From contig CAVUVQ010000001.1 in NCBI GenBank assembly GCA_963744875.1, positions 1 through 64,000 of the forward strand: 64,000 nucleotides of DNA, given 5' to 3'. The notes below the pieces were generated by a model, which ran no database searches, was not told where the DNA came from, and saw nothing but the letters and a program-made list of their open reading frames with translations. Source of the stretch: JACDAE01 sp963744875 (GTDB lineage Bacteria > Chloroflexota > Ktedonobacteria > Ktedonobacterales > Ktedonobacteraceae). A program made the position numbers and the translations under genes. Shown here one piece after another: positions 18,118-27,248 of this stretch (its first letter is position 1; every line of letters starts with the position of its first letter).

Positions 18118-18538
18118 AGCGATACCTCTTTATCCGCTTGCTATTGGTACTATTATCAAGCAAATATATGGTAAGTATTCAATACCAGCATGTGTGCCTC
18201 TTGTACCTCGTCAAATGCGGACATCTGGGTTGGTGATGCCCTACCATCCACCTTCCAGAATCGTCAAAGTATGCGAGAATGGTGGTCAAATGGGTTGTTA
18301 TATATGATTGAGTGGTGCTGGTATTGCTACAGTATACCATACCCACCTTCTCGTGTCGTCAGAATTTTGCAACGAGGGTAGATAGCTGACTGGAAAGGGG
18401 ATAGGATGAGGCTATGAAAAAGAGGCGGTGGAACCGGTACGAGATGTATAGAAGGAGAAACCAATGGGAGGGGCGCAATGAGCGGAGCGAATAAGCCCGT
18501 GCTCCTGTGTGCCCATGTGCCCCTCGATAGAAGACGCT
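18118..18538. other. intergenic stretch, nothing recognised
   Basis: This gap lies between two leftward transcription units. It must hold the promoter of the PAC2 gene, but no near-consensus boxes stand out. No protein-like frame or strong hairpin was found. Confidence 0.4.
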
Positions 18539-21466
18539 CTATTGAGCGTAGCGGCCATAGGCCGTTAGACTCACCTGGCCCAGGCCACCGCTTTGCGCAT
18601 CCAGACCCCAGACTGCGATAGCAACATCATTGTGTCCCTGGGTATTCAAGATGCCTGCCGGTACAGAGAAGGTCGTTTGCGGTCCCACCGTGTTCCAGTA
18701 ACGCCCCACCAGCCAGCCATTGACGTAGATAAGCGCCTGGTAGTTATACGTTGCATCGGTAATATGGAGTCCGATAGGCACATCCATTCTTGCAGACAGG
18801 TGCAGGTTGAAACTGGTACGGTACCAGCCGATGCCTGCCGGAACGCCAGAAGCCGACCAGCGATTTGGTAATGTGACGGGCTTCCAGTTCGAGGTATTAT
18901 ACCCTGGTAAGTACCATCCGTTACGCTCGCCATAGAGTCCACTTGTGTTGAATTGACCACGCACTGGATCAACGAGATTTTCACCGCCCTGGTCTCCCTG
19001 AATTTTCCAGCTTATCGCCGCCGTCGAACCTTGTAGGGTAGCATTCGTCAGGCCACGTGGTGATTTATGCGAATCACTTGATACAAAGTCCTCGTCATGA
19101 CCCATGTTCTCAACCAGTACCGAGACTTCTGCCGCTGTATTGGCCTTTAAACTGCCTGCCGGGACACTAATCGTATGTGATCCACTACTATAACTGCCTA
19201 AGAATGCACCATTTAACCAGACCGAATACATACCATTGCCTCCACCCTCTCCATCAATCGTAAGCGCGGTCTCGCTGCCCGTCGCGGTAAAGTGGCCTCG
19301 ATACCAGACAAAGCCATAATGGAAGCCATAGTAATCCATCGGTAATTGACTGGAATTTGCCTGTACCCAACCTGCATCATTGAAACCCGGCTGGCTTTCT
19401 GGCGATTCAGCCTGGAATTTCCAGTTGGTCAGCGTTGGAAGCGTAACGGATTGCGGTCCTGCCAGAGTTGTCTGGGCCGGAATGCCTATCCAGTTGGTAT
19501 TGAACGCAACGGGACGACCATTCCAGGCGATCAGCCCAACAGCGCGGGGTGCAAACACAACCAGTTTCGTCTTACTATCGGTATCTCCACGCAGGTTGAG
19601 CACTCCATGGGAACTATCAGCAGAACGTACCAGATAGGGACCATAGGACAAAACGGGACCAGCAGAGGTTTGGTTTAGCCAGATATGCGAGGCGACATCA
19701 TCTGTACCTAGAAGCAGTAAAAGATCATGGGTGCCGCTATGAATGAGCACCTGTGCCAGACCGGAATGAACATAGTTCAGGCGTAGATCGCCAGTCGTTG
19801 CATTGTAGCTTGTACTCACTGAACCGGAAAGCACTTTGACTTGTGGCTGCTGCGCATAACGCAAAACCGTCTCGCCATCTTCACCGTTGCGACCATAGAG
19901 TACTGCAACATCGCGATTATCGATTGTGGTCTGCGTCAAAATTTCGGAAGTAGAATAGACAAGATGCTGCGTCCCAAAATTGTAGTTGGCAACCAGTATC
20001 TTGCTATCACGCCCATTCAGTTGCAGAGTAGTGCCGGTCTGCTGAGGAATGGTATAGGTTCCATCAGGACTGGTGAAAGTTAACTGAAATGCATCATTCG
20101 TTGTCGCAGTCGTATCGGTGTGACTGACAAAGAAGAAATGCGTCTGAGTATCAGGATTGACGCGTTGCGCCACGCTGATAGCGCTATTGCTGACTTTCTC
20201 TCCATACGTGAGATCGGTTGCGCTGATGGGAGCTACAGCCGAGAGCATAGAGCCGATACGTTTCATCGCATAATATTTCGGGGTCAACTGGCGAGCTTCG
20301 TCGATTGCCGCACCATAATCATAAGAACTATAGACACCGGGCTCCGGCAACCAGCCCCAGTTTGTCCCGCCATAGAGCATATAGGAGCTGAGGATTGTTG
20401 TTCCTTGTGCTAACATGCCTTTATCGAAGACATTGACAAAATCCGGCCCTGTGAGTTGGCGACACTTTTCATAACCGGGTCCACCCCAGGGATCGAACGA
20501 GCCACCCTGGAACTCGGCGATGAAGATGGGAGTATTGGGAGAAACGTTGCGGAAGCTACCCTCAAACCAGTTCGGAACACTGGACCATTTGGTAGGATTT
20601 GAGCAGTCGAAGCCTTGAGGATAGCTGTCAAAGGCATAGAGATCGACGGCTCCCGTGCCTTTTGCCCAGTTATTGTCGATCCAGACATCATTGTGACTGA
20701 GCGGGACATCGATGCCATCGGCGTGTACCTTATCTTCGAGTTGTTGCATATAGGTGGCGTCCAGCGTACCTATAGTATATTCGTTTTCTACCTGGTAGAT
20801 GATAATATTGCCATGATGAGTAATCTGATGGGGAACCAGGATAGGATCGATGTGGCTCAGCCAGTCACGATAGGCGGCTGTATAATCGGGAGCGCTGGAA
20901 CGTGCACGTCCTTTCTGCGTAATCAGCCAACCAGGAAATCCACCGGCATCCGTCTCGGCATTGATATAGGGTCCTGGGCGGGCGATGACGTAGAGTCCTA
21001 CCTGTTCCGTCATCGTGAGCAGTTCATTGATATTGCGAATACCAGTAAAGTCATAGACCCCAGGTTTGGGCGAGTGATAGCCCCAATCGAAATAAATGGT
21101 GACGGCGTTAAATCCTGCCGCCTTCATTTTTTCTAACACATCGCGCCAGAGTGCCGGGCTGGGCAAGCGCCAGTAGTCAAACTCACCTGCCCAGATCGTG
21201 AGCCGCTTTCCATCAATGAAGAGGGAATAACGGTCCCATGTCACCTGATGGGAGGGGGCGGCGGTGAGCTTTGTCGTCCCATGCGTAATGGATGACGGTT
21301 GCTCAGCCTGAACTGTTGTCATGACTTGTGCCCCATGAGCAGTGGGTGTATTGAGCGATAGCAGAGAAACAAATAACATGGGAAGCAAAAGATAGGTCAG
21401 CACTCGTGCTGCCAGATACCTCATGCTTTTCTGGTCGTGCTCTGCACTGATAGTAGCAATTTTCAT
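18539..21466 (-). CDS. secreted GH35 beta-galactosidase
   Basis: This is a 975-residue exported glycoside hydrolase of family 35. A long signal peptide (VLTYLLLPMLFVSLLSL, cleavage near AHGAQ) is followed by a TIM-barrel (WAGEFDYWRLPSPALWRDVL, then DWGYHSPKPGVYDFTG). The proton-donor Glu is in YQVENEYTIG and the nucleophile Glu in IFIAEFQGGSFDPWGG. Several beta-sandwich domains follow, the last two being jelly-roll galactose-binding-like modules (GFHYGFVWYRGHF, then GIGWYRTSFNLHL). ATG 21466 is chosen for its SD AAGGAGAAAAGC. Enzymes of this family remove terminal beta-galactose from plant galactans, matching the arabinanase and GH27 remnant next door. Confidence 0.92.
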   Translation of the reverse strand: MKIATISAEHDQKSMRYLAARVLTYLLLPMLFVSLLSLNTPTAHGAQVMTTVQAEQPSSITHGTTKLTAAPSHQVTWDRYSLFIDGKRLTIWAGEFDYWRLPSPALWRDVLEKMKAAGFNAVTIYFDWGYHSPKPGVYDFTGIRNINELLTMTEQVGLYVIARPGPYINAETDAGGFPGWLITQKGRARSSAPDYTAAYRDWLSHIDPILVPHQITHHGNIIIYQVENEYTIGTLDATYMQQLEDKVHADGIDVPLSHNDVWIDNNWAKGTGAVDLYAFDSYPQGFDCSNPTKWSSVPNWFEGSFRNVSPNTPIFIAEFQGGSFDPWGGPGYEKCRQLTGPDFVNVFDKGMLAQGTTILSSYMLYGGTNWGWLPEPGVYSSYDYGAAIDEARQLTPKYYAMKRIGSMLSAVAPISATDLTYGEKVSNSAISVAQRVNPDTQTHFFFVSHTDTTATTNDAFQLTFTSPDGTYTIPQQTGTTLQLNGRDSKILVANYNFGTQHLVYSTSEILTQTTIDNRDVAVLYGRNGEDGETVLRYAQQPQVKVLSGSVSTSYNATTGDLRLNYVHSGLAQVLIHSGTHDLLLLLGTDDVASHIWLNQTSAGPVLSYGPYLVRSADSSHGVLNLRGDTDSKTKLVVFAPRAVGLIAWNGRPVAFNTNWIGIPAQTTLAGPQSVTLPTLTNWKFQAESPESQPGFNDAGWVQANSSQLPMDYYGFHYGFVWYRGHFTATGSETALTIDGEGGGNGMYSVWLNGAFLGSYSSGSHTISVPAGSLKANTAAEVSVLVENMGHDEDFVSSDSHKSPRGLTNATLQGSTAAISWKIQGDQGGENLVDPVRGQFNTSGLYGERNGWYLPGYNTSNWKPVTLPNRWSASGVPAGIGWYRTSFNLHLSARMDVPIGLHITDATYNYQALIYVNGWLVGRYWNTVGPQTTFSVPAGILNTQGHNDVAIAVWGLDAQSGGLGQVSLTAYGRYAQ

Positions 21467-22171
21467 GCTTTTCTCCTTACTTTCTCGATAACAACAATAG
21501 GAATGAGGCTTTATCATCGCAAATCCAAATAAACATGAGCATAAGACTCAAGGCAAAGGATGGGAGATGATTCAGAGTTTAGGTGACACTATGGGAAAAG
21601 TTGGATAGGCAAGTAGTGGTTATGGTGATCAGCATTCCTTGCATGTTACGTTCCTGCTTCCTTACAACAAACTGTTATGAATACACAAATGAAGAGTTTC
21701 TACAGAAATCACCAGGAAATCTATACTAGCTCTTTTAAGGATGAATTGACCAGAGAATGTCAAATACCTTTGATTAGTATACGTAAGAGCGATCTTGTTT
21801 GTCAATGGGATCGCTCTCATGTGGCAATTCCTCGTAGTAGACACCCTGTACGCCCAATGGGGTTAATCTGGAGAAGGAGATGGGAGAGTAATATATAAGG
21901 AAACTATGTTGAGGTACCGCCATGAAAATTGACGCCGAGATCTCATTTATGCAAATATTTTCTTGGGATAGTACGATATTTTTAAAATGGCTAATAAAAA
22001 TCTATTTATCGAGAGAAAAAAAGAAAAGATATCCAATTATTAAGAGGGACATTAAATTATATTATAAGCAAATGATTTATATTAGTGGATGCCCAGCCTA
22101 CTTTTAGCCGGAATTATGTGGATTTCAAGAAAAATTCTGTAAAATTTTTTCAGTTATTTTTCATAAAGATC
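21467..22171. other. AT-rich divergent intergenic region
   Basis: This region lies between the leftward GH35 gene and the rightward GH43 gene. It is AT-rich, notably 21960-22170, and no convincing coding sequence was seen. Its right end leads into the GH43 promoter and operator listed separately. Confidence 0.45.
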
Positions 22172-22200
22172 TTGACATCTGGCGTCAAACCATATATAGT
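22172..22200 (+). promoter_or_regulatory. promoter of the GH43 gene
   Basis: TTGACA (22172-22177), exactly 17 bp, then TATAGT (22195-22200) form a near-consensus sigma-70 promoter. A perfect palindrome starts 4 bp downstream, so it covers the expected transcription start. Confidence 0.7.
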
Positions 22201-22203
22201 TAT

Positions 22204-22229
22204 CAACAAAGTTAGTGCTAACTTTGTTG
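22204..22229. promoter_or_regulatory. perfect 26-bp palindromic operator
   Basis: CAACAAAGTTAG (22204-22215), a TG centre and CTAACTTTGTTG (22218-22229) form a perfect dyad with 12-bp arms. It sits right after the -10 box of the GH43 promoter, a typical repressor position for LacI- or GntR-type sugar regulators. The regulator gene is not in this window. A terminator is unlikely because no T-run follows and the position is upstream of the gene. Confidence 0.65.
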
Positions 22230-22290
22230 GGAAAACCTTGTTTTTTGTAAGAGGACATCAGGAACGTTTTTTAGGTATCAAGGAGAAAAA

Positions 22291-22314
22291 ATGTCAAGGA
22301 AGACAGTCCCATGA
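22291..22314 (+). other. possible 7-codon leader peptide before the GH43 gene
   Basis: ATG at 22291 is 4 bp after AAGGAG and opens a 7-codon frame (MSRKTVP) whose TGA overlaps the GH43 ATG at 22311. The good SD belongs to this mini-frame, so translation of the enzyme may be coupled to it. Alternatively this is the true N-terminus separated by a one-base shift. Confidence 0.35.
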
Positions 22315-23396
22315 CTATGCAAGAGGGAAAGCCTTCACAATGGCACCTCATCAGAAATGTTTTGATGATTGTGGTCATTGCAGTTCTTGCGCTTGGTGCT
22401 TTCGTGTTTGTCAGACAACAGGCGAGTGCCTCATCGGCATCACCAGCCCTTACAGTAGTAACCAGTCCGTTTGTCCATGATCCATCGAGAATACTCAAAG
22501 AGGGTAATACGTACTACGCCTATTCAACGGGCTACAACATTCCTTCGCTAACCTCTACAGACCTCACGCACTGGAAATCAGGTCCGAGCGTCTTGCCGAA
22601 CGGGACTCCAGCCTGGGCGCGTAAGGACATACCTCAAAATGATGGTCATAATATCTGGGCTCCAGATGTTATCTTTAACAATGGCCTTTATTACATGTAC
22701 TATGCGATCAGTGGTGGTAAGGTTTGTGGAATTGGCCTGCTGACCAGTCCGACGCTGAATCCCAATGCGTCCAATTACAAATGGACTGATCGTGGTCCGG
22801 TCATTATCAGCCTTGCAACTGATCGGTTCGCGGCGATCGATCCAGCACCGTTCTTTGATGCCAGCGGCAACATGTGGTTGTCATGGGGTTCTGGATACGT
22901 CGACAAGCCAACTGATCCGGAGATCTTCGAGATACGTTTGAATAAGAGCACCGGACTACGCAGCGATAATCTGAAGTACGCGGTTGAAAACGGCCATGTC
23001 GAAGCGTCCTATGTTTACTATCACAAAGGCTTCTACTACCTGTTCTGGAATACAGGTGGTTGTTGCAGTGGGGCTGCAAGCACGTACGCAATTCATGTTG
23101 CGCGTTCTACTACGGTGACGGGGCCATATACAGAAAGAAGCAAGCACCTCTTTGATGCTTCTCATGGAGGGATCCATGGCCCGGGTCAGATCGGAATTCT
23201 GGATATAGGTAGTACCTCGTACTATAGCTATCACTACTATCCGAATAGTGGTGGATCGGTACTTGGGATCGGGACGCTGACCTGGGGTTCGGATGGCTGG
23301 CCGATTGCTGGAAACCAACATACATCATCGACCTGCCTTTCAGAATGCGAGGGTATCGTTGTTATCATCGATACCCCTGGCATTTCTCCTGTCTAG
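22311..23396 (+). CDS. secreted GH43 arabinan endo-1,5-alpha-L-arabinosidase
   Basis: This is a 361-residue exported five-bladed beta-propeller enzyme. A signal/anchor helix (VLMIVVIAVLALGAFVFV) is followed by the family-43 core. The general base Asp is in FVHDPSRIL, the second carboxylate in NIWAPDVIFNNGLYYMYYA, the pKa-modulating Asp in RFAAIDPAPFFD, and the acid Glu in GHVEASYVYYHKGFYYLFW. Motifs such as GGCCSG and GIHGPGQ are typical of endo-arabinanases. It would cut alpha-1,5-arabinan side chains of pectin. The protein ends soon after the last blade (GWPIAGNQ). Expression is probably controlled by the strong promoter and overlapping palindrome just upstream. Confidence 0.88.
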   Translation: MTMQEGKPSQWHLIRNVLMIVVIAVLALGAFVFVRQQASASSASPALTVVTSPFVHDPSRILKEGNTYYAYSTGYNIPSLTSTDLTHWKSGPSVLPNGTPAWARKDIPQNDGHNIWAPDVIFNNGLYYMYYAISGGKVCGIGLLTSPTLNPNASNYKWTDRGPVIISLATDRFAAIDPAPFFDASGNMWLSWGSGYVDKPTDPEIFEIRLNKSTGLRSDNLKYAVENGHVEASYVYYHKGFYYLFWNTGGCCSGAASTYAIHVARSTTVTGPYTERSKHLFDASHGGIHGPGQIGILDIGSTSYYSYHYYPNSGGSVLGIGTLTWGSDGWPIAGNQHTSSTCLSECEGIVVIIDTPGISPV

Positions 23397-23498
23397 CAAT
23401 CTCTATTTTCCCCGACCAAATATGAAACATTGTAGTTTGTTTCTCTTACATTGTTGTTATGGTAATGTTTCTCCACCATTTTTAGGGAGGAAGTATCG

Positions 23499-24370
23499 AT
23501 GCAAGGAGCGCAAAACAGAGGACGAAGAATGTTGTTCGTCCTTGTGTTGTTTGTCTGGAATGACCTGGACTCGCTGAATATCTCCAGTACCGCTGACGGC
23601 ATCAGCAACGATGAACGGCAGACCTATATGACCCTGTGGGCCATCGAGGCTTCTCACCCTCTATGTCGGTGATGATCTGACACGTATGGATAGCTATGGT
23701 CTCTCGTTGCTGACCAATGACGAGGTAATCGCCGTCGATCAACGTGGAAATGCCGCTATCCCCGTTTCCCAATTCTGTAATCAACAGGTCTGGTATGCTA
23801 ACAATGGGGATGGGAGCTACACGGTAGCTCTCTTCAATCTTGGTAGTTCGACGGCCACTGTCACCGCGAACTGGAGTAGTCTGGGCTTTAGTGGAGCAGC
23901 AAGTGTACGTGATCTGTGGAGTCATAGCGATTTGGGAACCTTCAATAACAGCTTCAGCGCTACCCTCAATGGCCACGCTTCACGCTTACTCAAAGTCGTT
24001 CGAGGTGGAGGTTCTGGTGGAACTCCTCACTCCCACTCCCACAGCAACTTCAACTCCGAGCCGTGGTAGCTTTAATCCCAATCCCAATAGCTACTACAAA
24101 ATAGTCAACCGCAATAGTGGCAAAGTTCTGGACGTGTACAATAATTCTACAGCCGATGGTGCCACCGTTGAGCAGTGGACTGACTACGGTACAGCTAACC
24201 AGCAATGGAGATTCGTCGCCACCAATAACGGCTACTACAAGATCATCAACCGCAATAGTGGCAAAGACCTGGATGTGTATAATAGTTCTACAGCCGATGG
24301 CGGCACCGTCGATCAATGGACCGACTTTAACGCCAACAATCAGCAATGGAGCATTATTCAAGTCTCTTGA
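23499..24370 (+). pseudogene. decayed GH27 alpha-galactosidase-like gene with ricin-type lectin domain
   Basis: The gene starts with SD GGGAGG and a signal-like N-terminus (MQGAQNRGRRMLFVLVLFV), then jumps directly into the late catalytic-domain motif WNDLDSLNIS with DERQTYMTLWAIEA. Most of the (alpha/beta)8 barrel is therefore deleted. A frameshift near 23655 leads to LYVGDDLTRMDSYGLSLL with the C-terminal beta-sandwich (QQVWYANNGDGSYTVALFN). A further shift near 24025 leads to a TPTPTATSTP linker and a ricin-B/CBM13-like module with repeated YYKIxNRNSGKxLDVYNxST and NQQW motifs. The homologues act on alpha-galactosides or beta-arabinopyranosides of plant polymers. With the catalytic core missing, no activity is expected. 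Confidence 0.8.
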
Positions 24371-24379
24371 GCAATAGTA

Positions 24380-24535
24380 GTGAATGGGAGAGTACTGGCC
24401 AAAATTGTTCAGCTTATCGACCAGGGGGAACTGGAAATCCCGATTGCCCGCGTTTATCCTCTCACTGAGGTTCGAGAGGCGTATCGCGAGTTGGAGCAGC
24501 GCCATACCCGTGGTAAGATTGTGCTCGTACCCTGA
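24380..24535 (+). pseudogene. C-terminal remnant of a zinc-type/quinone oxidoreductase (MDR family)
   Basis: A 51-codon frame reads VNGRVLAKIVQLIDQGELE, then ARVYPLTEVREAYRELEQR, ending GKIVLVP. This is the characteristic last 50 residues of medium-chain NADPH:quinone reductases. Nothing of the upstream 280 residues is present; the sequence before is the end of the GH27 remnant. It is thus a junction fragment from deletion or insertion. Confidence 0.7.
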
Positions 24536-24544
24536 GGTCTCACC

Positions 24545-24627
24545 TTGTTTGTTATGGAAGCACTAAAAGAGAGACAGTTCTCAGATGCAGAGAACTGTCT
24601 CTCTTTTAGTGCTTCCATAACAAACAA
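24545..24627. repeat. 38-bp perfect inverted repeat (long hairpin)
   Basis: The arms at 24545-24582 and 24590-24627 are perfectly complementary over 38 bp, with a 7-nt loop, and end in an A5 run on the right. It could terminate transcription, but the stem is far longer than a normal terminator and may be a small mobile or remnant element. Confidence 0.85.
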
Positions 24628-24701
24628 AAACCATGAAGCATACGTTATAAGCTTATACGGGTTTGTTTTCAGGTGGATATATAACGTGAAGGAGAACTAA
24701 A

Positions 24702-25895
24702 TTGATACCCCATAACACGCGTATAAAACCGTTTCGAAATGCTCTGCGCATTGCGGCAACTATAGGTATCATCTTGCTTGGGCTATTTTGCATATTACTC
24801 ATCTATACGTTAGCTCTGAGATATATTCCTGTTTCTCTCCCGACGCTATCAGGCACCTATCATGTTGGAAGAGTGGAATATAACTTCACTGATACAAGCA
24901 GGATTGATACGCTTGCACCACAAAATAATACAAAAAGGAAGCTTGTCGTGTGGGTCTGGTATCCGACAAATGCAGTAATACACGCTAATCGTGCGCTCTA
25001 TTTTCCAGACGCATGGGCCAATGCTTTGAACGGTTATCAAGGCTTCAATCAGCTTGGCCTTCATAATTACACGAGTATATTAACAAACTCGATAGAAAAT
25101 GCACCGATCGCGCGTAGTAGCAGTAACTATCCGCTTCTTATTATGGAACCGGGTCTTGGGCTATCCGCTCCCGACTACACCGCTATGCAGAGAACTTAGC
25201 GAGCCATGGTACATAGTTGCAGGTATTACGCCAGATACAGCGCAGATGTCACGGTCTTTCTCAATGGAACGATAGCGTCACAAACACAAAAAGGTCTTAT
25301 CTCTACCATAAATAGCAATGCGGACGGTAATCGACTGCTTAATGTCTGGACGCAAGATGTCATCTTTGTTATGAACCAGATGGTTGACCTGAATAAGAAT
25401 AAAGCGAACATATTTTATGCTATGGTGGACATACAAAAGATAGGTATCTTTGGGCATTCGTTTGGTGGGGCCACTGCGTTAAACATCTGTTTGAAGGATT
25501 CACGCTGTAGAGCGGGAGCAGATATTGATGGGAGCCCGTTTGGAGACGTTGTTGGACAGCCTGAAACAAAACCATTTTTGTATATTGCTCACGACTACCT
25601 GAGGACTTGTCGGATAAGCTGTTCATCGATACACAGCTTATTCCAAGCCGGGGGCGCAGGCCTACCTCTGTCGATCAAAGGAACGAACCATCTCAACTAC
25701 TCTGATACTTCTTTGCAATATGCGTTTCCACTTGACTTCTCAGGTAATTTTGGGTCGGTTGACAAATTACGGGTATTGAGTATATCCAATGCTTATTTAG
25801 TTAGCTTCTTTGATAAGTATCTTAAGGATAGGGGAAGTCCGCTATCCTTAAGTGTATCTAAGTATCCTGAAGTGACTTTTAATAGCAGAGGGTAA
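24702..25895 (+). pseudogene. frameshifted PAF-acetylhydrolase-like alpha/beta hydrolase
   Basis: Three pieces make one membrane-anchored lipase-like protein of about 395 residues. The start is TTG with SD GAAGGAGAA. An N-terminal TM helix (IGIILLGLFCILLIYTLAL) is followed by LVVWVWYPTNAV and YPLLIMEPGLGLSAPDYTA. The frame breaks at 25199, continues briefly in another frame (REL with WYIVAGITPD), then again near 25235 into ADVTVFLNGTIA. The remainder carries the nucleophile elbow GIFGHSFGGATA, an acidic ADIDGSPFG and the His in KGTNHLNYSD. Two indels within about 50 bp interrupt an otherwise conserved protein. The family hydrolyses short-chain esters or oxidised phospholipids; the substrate here is unknown. 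Confidence 0.7.
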
Positions 25896-25988
25896 TAGAT
25901 GGGAGACCTGGACATGATCCCAATGCGAGCAGGCAATCAACGGAAAAAATCTCGTGCAATCCCTGGAAGCTAGCCTTGCAATGGCTCA

Positions 25989-26825
25989 CTATGCAATGTA
26001 TACGATGATGTAGTACCCATATATGGCGAGGAGAAGAAGCACTACCGCCGAGCCAATGGCAAACGGAGCAAACCAGCGGCCCTTGAGAGCAAGCTTCTCC
26101 TTGTTATGCTCGACTGAATCCTCACGCATATCAAGCGTCCGGATCGTATAGCGCATGCCTGGGGGCATCCACCAGTGGGGCTTACGTCCTTTCGCAATCC
26201 AGCGACGGCAAAAGAACATCATATTGGCATTCAATACCGGTCGGGTGATGCGTTTTACTGCGAAGCCTGCGACGATACCAATGATAAATGCGTCATAGCT
26301 GTCTGCATAGAGTTTAGCAGCTAGAGAGGGATGTGCGCTGAGTTGTGGTTCAAGCCATCCGGCATGCAGCGTGTTATGTAAGAATGGCAACACCCACAGG
26401 AACATTGGGATCGCAATCAACGTACCCAATAGGAGTACGATGAAGGGGATTGCGACCTCTTGTGCTGTGGTAATCGGCTTATATCGAGAGGGTATAAGTG
26501 GTGTACGCATAAGGAAGCGATCGAGCGTGCCTGGCTCAGATTCCTCAGTCTTCTCTTCGTACTTCAGAGAATTGAAGCCAATCTGTTGGTAGAGCAGCAG
26601 TGCCATGAGACCTTCCATGAATGGCCTCACGACGTGGCGGATGTTATTCCATCGACTGGTCGACAGCCACTGAACTACGCCACCGTGAGAGACATCACTG
26701 CTCAGCAAGTGATCCCAGATGTATTTGATATTCCATAGATGGAAGTCAATGTGTTGACCAAAGAGTATGGTTACAACATGCTGACCAGAGAGCCATTGAG
26801 TTAGAATAAAGTAGAGGGCAATCAT
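25989..26825 (-). CDS. multi-spanning membrane protein, unknown
   Basis: This is a 278-residue protein with about four to five hydrophobic segments: MIALYFILTQWL, EVAIPFIVLLLGTLIAIPMFLW, SYDAFIIGIVAGFAV and a C-terminal AIGSAVVLLLLAIYGYYIIVYI. A basic, Trp-rich loop (CRRWIAKGRKPHWWMPPGMR) lies between the last two. The frame remains open upstream of this ATG (RQYRLINFTQSQLYGLVFG, then HIGKLS). An ATG at 26934 in the adjacent frame (MEAQAEFP) would join it if one base in the TTTCCCT run near 26915 were removed. The true N-terminus is therefore probably about 36 residues longer. No family was recognised and no function is claimed. Confidence 0.6.
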   Translation of the reverse strand: MIALYFILTQWLSGQHVVTILFGQHIDFHLWNIKYIWDHLLSSDVSHGGVVQWLSTSRWNNIRHVVRPFMEGLMALLLYQQIGFNSLKYEEKTEESEPGTLDRFLMRTPLIPSRYKPITTAQEVAIPFIVLLLGTLIAIPMFLWVLPFLHNTLHAGWLEPQLSAHPSLAAKLYADSYDAFIIGIVAGFAVKRITRPVLNANMMFFCRRWIAKGRKPHWWMPPGMRYTIRTLDMREDSVEHNKEKLALKGRWFAPFAIGSAVVLLLLAIYGYYIIVYIA

Positions 26826-26934
26826 CGATAGCTTGCCGATATGCCCAAAGACCAGGCCATAGAGCTGGCTCTGGGTGAAATTGATTAGCCTGTATTGACG
26901 TTTGAGTTTAGGGAAACTCGGCCTGGGCTTCCAT

Positions 26935-27248
26935 TGTATTTGCGCTCATATGCCGTCTCCACACATCTGGTAGTCCCCTGCTCATGGCGAGTCCTGGAAG
27001 GCCTACCAGCGAATAGCAATTTGGTCGATGCACTTCTTCGATAGTATGTTACTACTTTTTGACACGAACAGGTGTATAAAGTGGACGCATTAGATACGAA
27101 AGAACTATGACCCCCATGATGGTGACCAGAGAAATTTCGGGTGGTGGTTGTTGCTATGAGTGCTTTGTCCCGACGCCTTTCTTGCACAACAGGAAATCAA
27201 GCTTCGGTCCATGAGAGGAAGATGGGTGACGCCCCTACCCATGGATGG
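26935..27248. other. intergenic stretch with a possible short TM-coding remnant
   Basis: Within 27052-27153, reverse strand, a 33-codon frame reads PPPEISLVTIMGVIVLSYLM, then RPLYTPVRVKK and a stop. It looks like the last helix and basic tail of a lost membrane protein, but it is too short to assign. Nothing else was recognised. Confidence 0.3.

Noticed and set aside
24545..24627. Insertion sequence ends
   Set aside because: No transposase frame or second copy is visible; only the hairpin itself can be supported.
27052..27153. Short reverse-strand frame encoding a TM helix and basic tail as a separate small gene
   Set aside because: It has no ribosome binding site and only 33 codons between stops; noted only as a possible remnant.
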